DNA from: Adineta vaga
Lineage: Eukaryota > Rotifera
Assembly (NCBI GenBank): GCA_021613535.1
Contig: CP075495.1
Coordinates: 10,044,001-10,108,000, forward strand
Reading direction: 5' to 3'
Length of the DNA stretch: 64,000 nucleotides
The notes under the pieces are model-generated. The model did no database searches, had not been told where the DNA came from, and was given only the letters and a program-made list of their open reading frames with translations. The position numbers were made by a program, and so were the translations under genes. Below, one piece after another: positions 24,099-37,135 of this stretch. The number at the start of each line of letters is the position of its first letter. The stretch's first letter is position 1.

Positions 24099-24484
24099 GA
24101 TTTCTCTCGATTGTATGAAACTTCCTCTTCGTCTGCTTGTACCAAAATGCAAATGTCTCTGTGACTTTCCTTCTTCCGATCCACTGATATATATATATAT
24201 ATAGTGAGAGAGAACGAGAGCGAGCACGAGCAAGATCTGTAGTTTTTTTTCTCGTTTTTTTTCCCTCAGAAGACAAACTCACGCGTAGAAGAAAAAAAAA
24301 GAACTCATCATAATACGTAAAAAGCCGGCACTACAACAAGAAACAACATCAAGCATAAAAGAGAGTAAAAGTATAGAATAAGACAACGTATAAAAAATAG
24401 AATAACCAAACAGACAAAAAGAAAAGAATTGGACGGAGAATTAGAGAATAAAATCATTCACGAAAACATTGATAATTATTCGTA
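24099..24484. other. Intergenic spacer with TA tract and GA-rich segment
   Basis: Upstream region of the GFRP-like gene and 3' flank of BBS9. A TA tract (24187-24203) is followed by a GAGAGA/GAGCGAGC segment (24204-24231), 90-135 nt before the GFRP-like start. Otherwise it is A-rich. Confidence 0.5.
24187..24231. repeat. (TA)n tract followed by GA-rich repeat
   Basis: About eight TA units run into GTGAGAGAGAACGAGAGCG. A very similar TA-then-GCGAGAGAG arrangement occurs upstream of ARL5 (34881-34920). Confidence 0.8.
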
Positions 24485-27400
24485 TTAATCATCATCATCA
24501 TCATTGTTATTATTATTATAATTTTTGTAGGAATTATTGGACGGCAAAAGACGAAATGGACCTATAAAAATATTATTTAATCTATGTTCTTACAGAATAA
24601 CCTTTGAACTACTTACTGTCGTGATCATCATCATCATCATCCTGTTTTTCATCAACTTCTCGATGATTATAGTGATTGGAAATGATTGGTTTCGATTTTT
24701 TGCTTGATTTATAAGATGCTATGAAGAACGAGAGCAAGAAAAGTAAAAGATATTTTCGAAAAATATGAACATAAAACATACAATCTGGTGAATTACTACG
24801 ATCTGTTATTGAGCTTGATGAAACTAGAGAGCCACCCTTTTCTAAGCGTTCACATAATGTTTGAATACGTTTTTTTAATCTGCTTATATCCATATTTGCT
24901 GTTGAATTTCCAATGGTATTGGATGTTGTACCCAGATCAGTATTTTTCGAACGTGCAAGCACAGTACGTAAGGCATAATTGACCGCTGCATCTACAGTTT
25001 CTTCCCAACCCTAGAATACAATCGGCAATATATCGATGTATGCATAGAAAAAGCAATCCTTTTGAAAATTAACATCATCTTTTATCTATTTTGAGTTTTT
25101 AATTTAAGTTTTAGAGAGCTGGTTTATTTCTTATTGATCAAGTTTGATTGGAAATTCTATAGAAGTTCGTCGTCTATCCGTATTTCGTAGCTTTTTATTT
25201 TTGTTCGTACTCAAAAACAAACTATGTTCCTAGAGTACGAACTGTAGACAATGAAATTCTTCGATAGCTTTGAGATCGACAAAATGTCGTTTTATCGATC
25301 CCTGGGAATAAGAAATAATTAGCTCTTTTGAGAGAGACAGAGAAACAGAAAAGGAACTGAAGCAATATTATATATTCAAAACGAAGCATCGCTCTGATGA
25401 TCTTATTTTACAATGAATAAGAATGTACGAAACTCATAATCGAACTCATAAACTTTATTTTAATTCAAGTTTCATCGATGTAAACAAAAGTGTCTGCTAA
25501 TATGAAATCTATGCTAACACTTCGAATGAATATACATTTGATTAGGCAATTATTTCTGTTGAATTGCCGACTATGTAGTGTTTATAATCAGAGCATACTG
25601 CTCATATTCCCTTATATACTCGTGCTTTTTGTTCTATGAGAACGGATGAAAATTGAATTTATTTAATTAATGAAAAAAATTCAAGGATATATTCAGTTTC
25701 ATGTCTAACTTACTTGTTCATTGTCATCTGATATAACAGGTGAAAGAATCGCATTAAGTAATTGCGTATTCTCGTTTGATAAATTCACGCTAATTTTTAA
25801 AAGATGACAAATAAGTTTCGTTGCACATGATAAATCATGTGAAGCACGATTTAATTCATAACGACGTTGTTCATATCGATTAGCTAATGCAAGAATCTAA
25901 AATTTTTACAATGAAATCATTTCATTATATGTTTTTCTTCTTCTCTCTTGAAGTTTTCTACGCTAACCTGTTGATTGGTGTTTTCTAATAAAACATCGAG
26001 ATTATCCAGTAATGTTGGTGTTTTATCTTTAAATTTATTTAATAAACGTTTTTGTATGGCACGAAATTGTTTTGAACAAAGATCTAATGTTGAATTGATT
26101 TGTTCACATTCGACACGTAATTCATAATGACGATCGATTAATAAGAAATATTCATTTAATGGTAATGGTTCACCAAATTCAAATTCAATTGTCGGTGATG
26201 ATGAATGTAATCTTTCAATAAGTAAATTACAAAATAACCAGATACTAGCAAGAGAATCAGATTGAAAACGATATTTTTCTAGAGAAAAGAAATTTTATTT
26301 TTATTATTGATAAATAAATTAAAATGATATATTTACGTGATTTTGATGAAGCTAAGATGGAAATACTTTCATTTGAACCATAGAATCGAGTAGTTAGACC
26401 TTGTTGTTGATTGCTATCGCCAGATGATAGTTCTAACAAATAAGTTTTTATTTTCTTCTATATTTTGAAGAGTAAAACGAAAGCAAAACTTTCTTACCAG
26501 GAAAGAGTGTATTCATGTCAACTACAGGTTTATTAGCGCCTAAGGTTATTTTGCATTGACTACCAGTGGCAGTTGATGTTGCTTGTTGAAATGAACGTGC
26601 AACTAGTTTTAATGGTAATTTATACGCCTTTTGAATTGTGTGACAAACATCTAAATATTAAGAAGATTTTTATTAATCATTCATTTCATATTATTCTTAA
26701 AAAATGAAAAAAATTTTCTTACTATCTGACATTGTATTGTAAGAGATCGTAAATGTCGCTTCGAGACTCCATGGTGTAAGATCTTCTCTCATCCAAAATT
26801 CAATCGTTCCTGTACCAACAGCAGCAGTACCTGAAAATCAATTTGACGTTTTATATTCAATATTATGATAAATCAAATACGAACCACCAATATGACCCAT
26901 TCGAATTTCATTAGGTTGTGCACATAGAGGACTGTTGACATGAACAGTAAGAAGAACATTTTGAATGGCTTCATTACTTTTTACACGAACATTTAAATTT
27001 AATGTTGGTACATTTGATTCAACATCACTTCTTTGAAATCGTGTCTCATCTGTCATCTAAATAAAGAATTCATTTATAAAACTCAATTCGTTTTTCTTTA
27101 CTAATACGTACAGAATATTGATGAGAATCTTCAATTTGAATGATAACTTGTGCATTTGCTCTTCGTTTCACTACCAAAGCTAAATACCAAAAATTTCCAT
27201 GATATCAACAATAAACAATTTCCAATAAATTGTTATTCTTACCTGGATCATTCATTGCTTGTTTGATTTGTTTATTTAATTTTGATAATTGTTCTTCAGC
27301 ATCTTGTACATTAATCATTGTACTTGGCATTATTGTTGGAATAGATGTTGAAACAGGATCCGTACCCAAATAACAACATTGTAAAAAACCTGTTTCACTC

Positions 27401-29137
27401 AATGTACAGATCATACCACGAATTCCTCTGAAGAAAAAGAAAATATTTTCTCTATAGAAGAAAAAGAAAATCAACTTACTGCATCGTGCATACATCAATT
27501 TGAACAGGGACAGAATCAATATGTGCTGCCCAACGGATATGAGCATCTTGAGCAATGAACAATGTATGAGAATGTGTACCAATGATATATCGAACACTTG
27601 AAGCAAAAGAATCAGATTGTTGAACTAAATAGAAAGATCATTAACAATGAATGCAAAAATAATTTGTTTTATTCTGTACAACTCATAGTTTTCATTAATT
27701 TAATACCGAAATATTCTACAAGAATACATTGAAATGAGTTTCAAAGATCATCTTACCATTATTATTATTATTATTATTATTTTCACTGTTATAAACAATA
27801 AATGAACTTGGATTATATTCAAACTTGCTCATAAATATCAATTGTCCATTGTCATTCACACAGAATAGATTTCGTTCACCTAATAGAAATTCATTCAACA
27901 AATCGATTTATTTGAAAAATGAATTATATTAGTTCTCTTACCTAAAACCAAAATTGTTTGTGATGTATTTCTCGTCCGTTGTGTTGTTTGTATTCCAAGT
28001 GCACATTCGCCCAAATTAAATGTCCATTCTGGTAGAATTCGTTTTGATGATTGAGATACAGATAAGGATGACTCATCTTCTACACCTTTACGTCGTACTT
28101 CACTATTATTACTTGATCCATGATCAACGCCACTTGATATTGCCAAAGCTTGATATCTAATCGATCGTTGATATGAATAGAGAACGAATCTTCTCTCGTC
28201 ACTTACTTATAACATTCAAGATGATAATTACTTGAAACAGTTAGAAAAGCATCGGATCGAGATAAGTAACAAAGTGGCCCAGGAAGGTAAGTATTCGGAA
28301 GAGATTTAACCATCGATTGTCGTTCATATTCAAAAACAAATAAGACACCATCAAGTGTTTGAACGCAGATATATTCAGGATTAGTAGAATCTTTGTCTAG
28401 GAAACGATCAATATATTAAATAGAGAGAAAATCAAGATAAATTTTGTTCGTACTTCCTTTTCCACCACTACCGAAATGTCCTTTACACATATTAAATGTT
28501 GGCCGATTTATATTATGTTCATAATTTAATTCTAAATCAATTTGTCGACCATGTTCAGCCATACCCGAATGTTCTAAAATCAAAAACTAATTTTCTTCTT
28601 CTTCTTCTTTTCGATTAATTTCATTTACCATTATAATCATAAACGGAAAGTTTATGAGAAAATAAAACGGCTATTTGATTAGTAGATGATGTACTAAAAT
28701 TAATTAAAATGACCTTAGTTCGAATTAGACATTTTGACTTTTTAGAAAAGAGAGCGAAGAATAAAAATCGAAAGACAAATTGATCATGCATGACGAACGT
28801 TTTTCAAGATGATATTTACCTGATAAAATTTCCAATTTCAATTTGAACAATTGGCATGCCAAGATTTTTTTCCAAAAGTAAATCCGTTGCATGATTATTT
28901 GTTATTGATTCTGGATCTGAATTACTTGGATTATAGATTCGAAGTATTCCCGAATGACTTCCAACGATAATTTTATCTAAAATTCGAAACATATTAACAA
29001 ATAAATTTAAAAATCATAAATCCATTCTTACTATTGGACTCATCATTGAATGAACCAGCTTTTAAACAACCATAATCAAATTGTTCACCTGAACCAACTT
29101 GACAAGACCACCATTCACGTGCTTTAAATAACGACAT
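24485..29137 (-). CDS. BBS9: Bardet-Biedl syndrome 9 protein homologue (BBSome subunit, PTHB1)
   Basis: A multi-exon gene. The start MSLFKAREWWSCQVGSGEQF then DYGCLKAGSF is diagnostic of BBS9/PTHB1. The N-terminal half encodes a beta-propeller spread over many short exons (for example SLSVSQSSKRILPEWTFNLG and RIRGMICTLSETGFLQCCYLG-type strands). Then come the beta-sandwich/platform region and C-terminal helices (LANRYEQRRYELNRASHDLS; ISRLKKRIQTLCERLEKG). The last exon ends PSNNSYKNYN, then an Asn/Asp run and a stop at 24487-24485. BBS9 is a core scaffold of the BBSome, which moves membrane cargo through cilia. One intron (25713-25011, 703 nt), between NEQ and GWEETVDAA, is far longer than the others. 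I saw no gene in it. IMP4 lies upstream on the same strand, 215 nt away. Confidence 0.88.
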
Positions 29138-29351
29138 GTTTTTCTACTTCGTAGAAATGATATTACAATGATTTTTCTAGCACCATTATCCAACGATTTC
29201 AGTATGCTATGTTCATTAAGCGTTAGAAAAAACAGAAAGAAACAATCTGAAACACAAAACAAAACTTTTCTTTTTTCTTCTTTACACAGAAACCATAAAT
29301 TTTCTATGACAAACAAACATAACAGAAGAAAAGAAAAAAAAATTCCTTTCT

Positions 29352-30659
29352 TTATTCTTTATCATTTTCATTGGCAAGAAATTGTCGTTTTTTAGTTGTA
29401 TTCATAAATGGACGATATTGCCATTCAGTATCGCAGGCATCTAATTGATCAAAAGTACCTAGTTTAATTTGATACACTAAAAAAAACAAAATGCTCTTTG
29501 CTTCGAAGAAATTTAAAGAAACTATTGCTTACATTTCATTTCAAAACGTGGACCAAGTTCTGTTAATTCAATTTGACCTTCATTTTTCTTGTAGATATGA
29601 TGACTAAAAATGAAATAGAAAGAAATAAAACGAATTCATTTTTTTTTCTTCTTTCTATCGAACCGAAATGAAATGAAATCATCTTGATTCACAAAAGTAA
29701 TTGTTCGATGACTGTCTTCTTTTGGTACAGGAAATAGATATTTCAGAATATTTGTTGTTCGTTGTCCTAATTTTGATGTTAAATTTGAAAATATTAAATG
29801 TGGATATTGTTCAGACATTGGTCCAACATCGGGTACATCATGACGCATAACAACATTACTCAATGAAAATGATGCAGTAGGTCTAAATAATATCGAAATA
29901 AAATAGTTTATATCTTTCCTAAAGTTCTATTTACCCATATGGAAAATGACTGATTTGAATAACGTCTAAAGAAATGGAAATGATGCTAGTTTTTTTTTAA
30001 ATTTCATTCAAAATTAAAACTTAATACTGACCGGGTACACCTCTGGTTTCTTGAACAAGAATAAGATCTGTTACTTGATTACTACGACAAGCTTCGACAA
30101 TTTGTCGTGAATTGTAATTACCACGATTGATACGTTGAGAATTTGGTATCAAACGATTCAGTTCCTAATATTGAATAAAACCATTCAATCTTATTGAAAA
30201 ATAGTCCTTCTCTTTTGAAATTACTTTAGAAAATTGTTTTAATTTCGAACTGGGATCATGTGATGTTGTAATAATTACTTTGGGATCTTCTGCACCAGCC
30301 CAACGATATTCATCATCTTCAGCTGATACGATACCTATTAGAAAAGATATTATCTATTGATAGGTATTCAAATTCTTTTGAAGAAAAAAAAAGAAAACAA
30401 ATCAATCTAACCTTCTCCACCAGCATCATCCCAATCGGTTTGTTGTTGTAATTTTAATGCATCATCTCGAAGATCTGTTGGAATTTTTCTATTTTCTAAA
30501 TAAAGAAAACGAAACAGGTGTTACCACGTCGAAATCAATTTTCTTACCATCAATCGCTTGTTTGAGTCGATTCTTTTTATCTTCGATTGTTTTTTGTCGT
30601 TGTTCAATCGACTTCTTATAGATATATTCTCGTCTTAAACGTGCTTGTCTTCTCAACAT
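29352..30659 (-). CDS. IMP4: U3 small nucleolar ribonucleoprotein IMP4
   Basis: About nine exons. The start [20 protein letters not shown] is the conserved IMP4 N terminus. It is followed by an exon with [20 protein letters not shown], an acidic linker ([20 protein letters not shown]), and the Brix domain. That domain shows [79 protein letters not shown] and [10 protein letters not shown]. The C terminus reads GPRFEMK then [10 protein letters not shown] and ends NENDKE. IMP4 joins MPP10 and IMP3 in the U3 snoRNP for 18S rRNA processing in the nucleolus. The stop is at 29354-29352. Confidence 0.92.
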
Positions 30660-30802
30660 CTGAAAAGGAGAATTTGAATTCTTTTTTTTCTTCTTTTATC
30701 AACTGATTTTATTAAAAAATAATAAAAGAAACGAAACTTGATCGTTTATTTCAAAAGAAAAGAAAGATGAACGCAACTATGCATTTGTTTTTTGTTTTGT
30801 TA

Positions 30803-31837
30803 TCACGGTCGATTACGATTTTGTCGACGATATCTATCTCGACCATTGACGAGCGTTAAATCTTCATGAAGAATTTCATCTAATGTGAAACCACATGAAT
30901 TTAAAATATTGAAATGATTATTTAATTGTTCAATACGATCTTTACCAAGTTTATTAAAAACTTCACGTAATAATCGTAATGAACGATTTCGATGAAACAT
31001 TATTAAACATTGCTGCTCATCACCAGGCCAACGGTCATCAATATCTTGTAATTGAGTAAAGTACATTGGACATCGTTTTGGATTGGTATCCCAATTATAA
31101 TTATGATCAAATATTCCATTCGTTCCATTTGGTGATTTGTCACAATCTTCAAGTCGTTTCCCACAGAAATAACACCAAATTTGCGAACAAGTTGGACATG
31201 TCATATGTGTGCAAGAATCATCTTTCATGCCGGCAAGTCCACATTTTGGACAGGAAAGTTTTTGACCATTTTCAACAGCTGAATCAAATTCCTGTTTATC
31301 ATCAGCTAATGCGACACATGTAAAATGTTTAAAGATTTCATGCTCATCATCAGCATAATCATTCACAATTTCGGGTAGAGCTTTTCTACATATCAAACAC
31401 GATGTTTTTTTACATTCGGCACGTTCACAAAAGAGAAAACTTCTGTCGTAAATACTACGTATAACAGCAAAACTACAAAATGGACAATTATCTAACCGTT
31501 CTTCGGGACCAACAAGTTCCTTAGCCCAAACCAATGCAAGCATATTTTGATTGTAAAATTCAAGTTGATCTGGTGTTAATTGTCGTTCAAATACACTGGT
31601 ATTCAGTTCGACATGACATTCAACACAACGCAAAGGAATATAGAGTTGAGGATCAGAGAAAAACAAACTGACGATATTTTTCGAACATTCAGTACAAAAA
31701 TGATGTCCTTGTATACATTGTACTCCAGGATGATCAGGTTCTAAATCGCAACCACATGCTCCACAGATTATTTTTTTCTTCTCTTTTGTATTGGATGACG
31801 CTGTTGATTTTACATCTTCTTTCGGGGTCGACGGCAT
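30803..31837 (-). CDS. RBR-type E3 ubiquitin ligase, intronless
   Basis: One open frame of 344 residues. RING1 lies at about residues 25-74, with Cys25/28, Cys48/51 and Cys71/74 around HHFCTEC. The IBR lies at about 118-174 (NCPFC, CERAEC, CLIC). RING2 lies at about 196-225 (SCPKCG then SCTHMTCPTC and WCYFCG). Cys209 in DDSCTHMTC occupies the position of the catalytic thioester Cys of RBR ligases such as HHARI and parkin, so activity is plausible. A helical C-terminal segment follows (NRSLRLLREVFNKLG). No Parkin Ubl or Ariadne domain is visible. All identified neighbours on this strand have introns, so a retrocopy or lineage-specific intronless expansion is possible. Confidence 0.88.
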   Translation of the reverse strand: MPSTPKEDVKSTASSNTKEKKKIICGACGCDLEPDHPGVQCIQGHHFCTECSKNIVSLFFSDPQLYIPLRCVECHVELNTSVFERQLTPDQLEFYNQNMLALVWAKELVGPEERLDNCPFCSFAVIRSIYDRSFLFCERAECKKTSCLICRKALPEIVNDYADDEHEIFKHFTCVALADDKQEFDSAVENGQKLSCPKCGLAGMKDDSCTHMTCPTCSQIWCYFCGKRLEDCDKSPNGTNGIFDHNYNWDTNPKRCPMYFTQLQDIDDRWPGDEQQCLIMFHRNRSLRLLREVFNKLGKDRIEQLNNHFNILNSCGFTLDEILHEDLTLVNGRDRYRRQNRNRP

Positions 31838-32245
31838 TTTATTTTTCGATAATGAAGTAGAAGTACGTTGGTAAAGGAAAAAGTAAATATGTGTGAAGGT
31901 AGGAAATAAAAAGTAAAGAACGACTTGTTTTTTTTTTAAAAGAGAAAAAGAAACGAGACGCTGAAAAAGAAAAGAAAGAAAAACTAAGATTCAATGCATC
32001 ACTCTTTCTCCCTCTTCTTTCTTATTTCGCGTAATCTAGAAGTTTTAAGTTGTCTGACGCAATTACAATCAAAATTACTTACCTGAATAAATAGATAGTA
32101 AGGTAAAAGTAATTCATAAACGAGTTTCTTATTTTTTATTATTTTCTATCATTCATAATATTTGTATCACAATACGAATTATCATTGCTTATTTTTTTAC
32201 TTTGTCTAGGTAAAAAATTTTATCATCATTGAAATTATTGATTCA
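31838..32245. other. Intergenic between RBR gene and nucleoside transporter
   Basis: Purine- and pyrimidine-rich AT-biased spacer, the upstream region of the RBR gene. No further feature was seen. Confidence 0.45.
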
Positions 32246-33772
32246 TCATGTTACTGTATTGTCACCGTACATAGTTACAACACCAAAAGATAATACTGAG
32301 CCAACAAAAGTACCGGAAGTAAATGCCTTAATATGATAAAAATTCATTGATATTATTCACATGCATTCTCATAAAAGAAATTCTTCAATTATCTTACCAT
32401 CGTCATTAATGCTCCCACAGTACTTGTTAGTTGTATATGTACTCGTCGTGGTGCGTATATCATATTAAGAGAATTACAATATCCATGTGATATAGCGAAT
32501 ATTAACATTAATATCGAATAGATAGCATCATGTTTAAATAGATATGGAAATCCATTCGAATTCGGAAAATGACAAAAACCAAATAGAATTATGAAAAGAA
32601 ATCTTGATAAACATATGAAAAATAGAAGACGTGGATATAATAATGATGGTTTATGAAGTTTTAAAGATATCATTCTTCCAAATGTATCACCGAGATAAAA
32701 TAAAAGAAATGTCATTACTTGAGCATATAATCGAACAGTCCATAATGGATTTGGATAATCTATGGATGGATATGCTGGTTGAATTTTCGATAAATATGCT
32801 GGAAATAATGATAATGTCGAAACAAATGTTAAAAATACACTGAAAAAATTCCATTTGATATGTTTATATGCTACATATAAACGTTCTCGTACACCTAAGA
32901 GTGAAATATTTAGCGTTTGATGATAATCATCATTGTATGATGATGATTCATGAAAGAATGCTTCATATTCATTGTTAATCTCTTGTACTGCTGATGAATA
33001 GATTTGAAAAAGATGAGATTTTTCCAAGAAGAAATAAATAATTATATTTGATATTAAAACTAATATTGCAAGAAAAAAATAAATTGTTGCAGAAGTTGAT
33101 ATATTGCTTGAAAGTAAGAGCGATATTATAGAACATATAACAACAAATACACCACCAAGTGCTTGACCAGAAATAAATCCTATTTACAAAGAAGAAAGAA
33201 AAACAATTCTATATTTCATTTTCAAAACTTCGACATTCTTTTGCTTATCTAAATAAGAAAATTCTACCTTGTATATATCGACTAGGTAATGTTGATGCTA
33301 ATGAAAAGAAACAATTTAATAGTATTGCACTACAGACACTTTGTATCATGACAAGTACCATTGTTATAGCAAAGAATATTGCACGCCATTTTTTAACATT
33401 GATAAGAGTAAATGCAAAACAAGTAAGTAAACATAGAGTTATACCAGTTAAAGATGTATAGATTCGATATTTATGAATATATGGTACATAAATAAATGTG
33501 ACAAGAATAACGGTAAGAAAATTTGTTAATGATGCACATATTGTCACTGAATTTTCATAGAAAAATTCTAGATGAGACATCGATATATTCGATGATGGAT
33601 CATGTAGTTTATGACGAAAATACGGATCAGCTGTAATGAAAAAGTTAAATGGTAAAGTCGTGCCTAAACCAAGCCAAATAAATGCAATATACGACCAAGT
33701 ACCATGATAGATAGATCCAATTAAAGGTGTTGTTGCAGCACTTGAACGAGGTAAATCAAGTGAATTATCCAT
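32246..33772 (-). CDS. Equilibrative nucleoside transporter (SLC29 family)
   Basis: Three or four exons. The main ones are 33772 to about 33262, about 33183-32397, and a last one ending with the stop at 32248-32246. The first helix reads YIAFIWLGLGTTLPFNFF, the ENT signature, followed by a loop carrying ADPYFRHKL. Further helices include SVTICASLTNFLTVILVTF, LTGITLCLLTCFAFTLI and IFFAITMVLVMIQSVCSAIL. An intron precedes GFISGQALGGVFVVICSII, the conserved TM5 region. A charged central loop leads to C-terminal helices (FFSVFLTFVSTLSLFPAYL; YAQVMTFLLFYLGDTFGR) and the end SGTFVGSVLSFGVV. The order and the eleven-helix pattern fit ENT proteins, which carry nucleosides across plasma or organelle membranes. 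The isoform cannot be told. Confidence 0.85.
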
Positions 33773-34093
33773 TGAATCTGTAAAATAAAATCTATAAACT
33801 TATTAAATCATTCATTTTCATAAGAAATATCTAGAAAAAAAAGAAGAAGTTTTTCTTTATGTTGTTTTAATGCAATAAATAGGTCAATTTGAGCATTCAT
33901 TTAACATCTATTTCATTCTTAATATACATATACAAATGCAAAGAAAAATGAATGTTCATATATGCACATTTAGATGAAAATTTCATAGAGACTTTGGTTA
34001 CAACATTTTCTTGTTGTTTTTTTTTCACAGAAAAATAAGAAGACATGAACAATAGATGATTGTCGAAAAGAATTCTCAGACAAAACAAAAGAT
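33773..34093. other. Intergenic between transporter and ARL5
   Basis: Short AT-rich spacer. No feature was recognised. Confidence 0.4.
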
Positions 34094-34748
34094 CTATCGT
34101 TTTATTCGTGATGCAATCCAATCTAAACCTTGATATAAACCTTCACCAGTTAATGCACAACAGGCTTGAATATGCCAAGCTTGATCTTTAATAGATGTCA
34201 AACATAATTGTTTGGATATTTCAGCAGATGTCATTGCATCTTTAATATCTTGTTTATTTGCAAGAATTAAAACTGATGCTGAACGTAAATCTTCACTTTG
34301 TAACATATGAAATAATTCTTCTTTTGATAGGGGTAAACGTTCACGATCTGTACTATCAATAACTAGAATAACATATTCTGTATGTGCATAATAAGTTTGC
34401 CAAGATGAACGTAATGATTCTTGTCCACCAATATCCATCATAAGAAAATGAATATTTTTAAAAACAACTTCTTCGACATTGGAACCGATTGTTGGAGATG
34501 TATGCACAACTTCATTCATTAAAAATTGATAGAGTATTGTTGTTTTACCTTCAAAAAAGAAACGATACACATAAAGGATTTTCTAGAAGAAGAAAAAACA
34601 TCGATTGATCTTACCAGCATTGTCAAGACCAACAATAATGATTTTATGTTCTTCATTTCCTATTTTAGAAAAAAAGAATTTTTGGAAAATAAACAATTTA
34701 TATTATCTTACCGAAAAGTGCCCATAATTTCGAAAATAAAAATCCCAT
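34094..34748 (-). CDS. ARL5: ADP-ribosylation factor-like GTPase 5
   Basis: Three exons. The first (from 34748) gives [13 protein letters not shown] with the N-myristoylation Gly2. A short exon around 34660-34615 gives [15 protein letters not shown], the first part of the P-loop. The third gives [20 protein letters not shown], then GSNVEEV (switch I), DIGGQES (switch II), [13 protein letters not shown] (guanine specificity) and a tail with [19 protein letters not shown]. It aligns with animal ARL5 along its length (about 180 residues). ARL5 acts at the trans-Golgi, recruiting the GARP tether for endosome-to-Golgi transport. Met replaces the usual Trp before DIGGQ. Confidence 0.92.
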
Positions 34749-37135
34749 GGCTAATCTAAGTAATTTAATTTAAATATACATATAAAAATAATATTTTTCC
34801 TAATAGAACAGAAATAAAATAAACATTGAGTATCTGAAAAGAAAAAATGATTTAAAGATCACACACAAATGCAGATGATGTATATATATATATATATATA
34901 ATATATACGAGCGAGAGAGGAAGAAAATGCCAGTACGTTTTTTGTATGACAACGAGTAGCTAGTGAAAAGGACGAGGTGACGATAACTTCACTTCAATCA
35001 TTTACTTATCACAACATAACAATAGAGAGTAGAAAAGGTAAAAGAAATTTTCTTTTCGTGATGAATCTTCGATTGGATGATCTACAAATCAATAGATGCT
35101 TTTTTTCATGAAAACATGAGATTAATGCGACATCTAGCGTTTGAATCAAAAGAAAGAAAAGTACTTCATTCTTACAATCGATTTATTATTGATTATATAT
35201 TTGCAAATATCTAATTGTTCTAAATAACTTCTTTCGAAAAAAACAGCTCATATTATCTATATGGATTAACATTTGAATACAAAAATTTCAAGGAGAACTT
35301 GACTAAATAGTAACGAAAAAAGAGATTGTTATACATATTACATAATGAAAATAACTTCTTCAAATATCGAAAGTTTGTCATGTAAATGATTTTTTAAAGG
35401 TCTTTCTTGAAACAATATTCATCTTTTATTTTTCCAACAATACAAATGAAAGAAAAAACCAAACATTTAAATGATCGTTCATATTACATAAAAAAAGACT
35501 TCACTTTTATTGAATATCAAATCAGACTTTCTTCTTACACAATCAATGAAAAGAATTCATTGCGTACGAATAATACAATTGAAAATAACACTATGAATTG
35601 AATTGCACCATTGTTTTACACGATACAATTTCCAGTGTACATGAAAATTGAATAAAGATGTTTTCATCAATTGTTCCTTTTTAGTACTAATTTGATTTTC
35701 GAAAGTTGAATATTTCGAAGTGAAATTATTTCTCACTATTGCATTTCCTAAACATAATGAAAACAAAGAAGATTAAGGAACGAGATATTCTTTGAATTTA
35801 TCTACGTACTTGTTCCATGTTTATACAAGCTTTGTTTCGTATAAAATTTGGATGTTTGTTCAAAAGAAGTTATCGGCGATCGTTCATAAATTGTTGGATT
35901 AATATTCTTTAAAATAAATAAATGTGAAGACAATGATCAAATGAATCATTCTTACATTTTTCGAATGAAATGTAAAGTTAAATACAACAATTTTTGATTT
36001 TACATGCATGTTGATATATGTATTCTTTCTCAAAGCTTTCTTCTTTTCTTATATAGAAGATTTCTGAATTACAATGACACATAAGTATTTATATGTAGAG
36101 AAGAGGATAGAAGATGAACGTGAGTGGTAAACTTCATCACGCGAACTTCATCAAATATACAAAGTAAAAATATCGAGGATGAAATAAACGATTATTTAGA
36201 GGCGTAGAACATTCTATGTTGTTATGCAAACATGAAATCATGTGCTTTGGAGGATTGAGAATACAAAACAAGACAAATGATTATCTCGTTTTTCTATAAA
36301 TTCATAACGAATAGTTAATCTTTATCTTTCAGAATTTCTACGCAAAAAAAAAATCTATCAATTGAAATTCAATTTAAAAAACAAACAAATGTTGATTCTA
36401 ATCTACAGAAAATAGTTTAATGCCGTATGTATATATTTAACTATTTCAGATTCTGAATAAACAATGAAATATTTACGTATGTGCTAAATGTATGTCATAC
36501 AAAGTCTATCGCTAGAAAGTATTCTGTTATCTCGAACTGAATTTAGAACGTGTAGGAAGTATAAAACAAATCTGTTGATTCCTAGGAGTATTCTGTCTCA
36601 TTTACTATTCAGAATATGGTGACAATTTATTGTACTGAACTATCATTATATGTTGACATAAAATAAGCTAGAAATATTTACGATCTTTTTATTCTCTGGA
36701 AAAAACCAATGTCATAGGTACTACTCTCATGTTTTTAATCTAAACTGAGAACATTCAAGTAACAATTAAATACAAACTTCTATGAGATATTAATGAATTA
36801 ATTATGCGTATAAGTCATGTTCAAGTGTTTATACGATATTCATTTACCTTAGAAAAAGAACAGATTACCTTTGCTAAACATGATACTTGATATTATTCAT
36901 GCTGATATTCTATCTTCTTATTCATCTCAAAGATCGAGATGATAAACATGTTGACAGAAATCTTATTCAACATGCATTTTTGTCAAAATATTAACGACAA
37001 CAACCGGATACAATTATCGGATTATATTGCTTCTCTTTTACATAACGTTTCCATTAATTTTTTTCTTTTTCGAATAATATAACTAAAAAAATACACTCAT
37101 TATAAAGAAATCTACAATTGTTTTTGCTATGTATG
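34749..37135. other. Intergenic, 2.4 kb
   Basis: Upstream flank of ARL5 and 3' flank of the protocadherin gene. It contains the TA tract at 34881-34907 with a GCGAGAGAG segment next to it. The short ORFs here show no splice-consistent extension or family resemblance. No gene was seen. Confidence 0.5.
34881..34920. repeat. (TA)n microsatellite with adjacent GA-rich segment
   Basis: About 13 TA units, with one slip, are followed by ACGAGCGAGAGAGG. It lies about 130-170 nt upstream of the ARL5 start. Confidence 0.85.
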
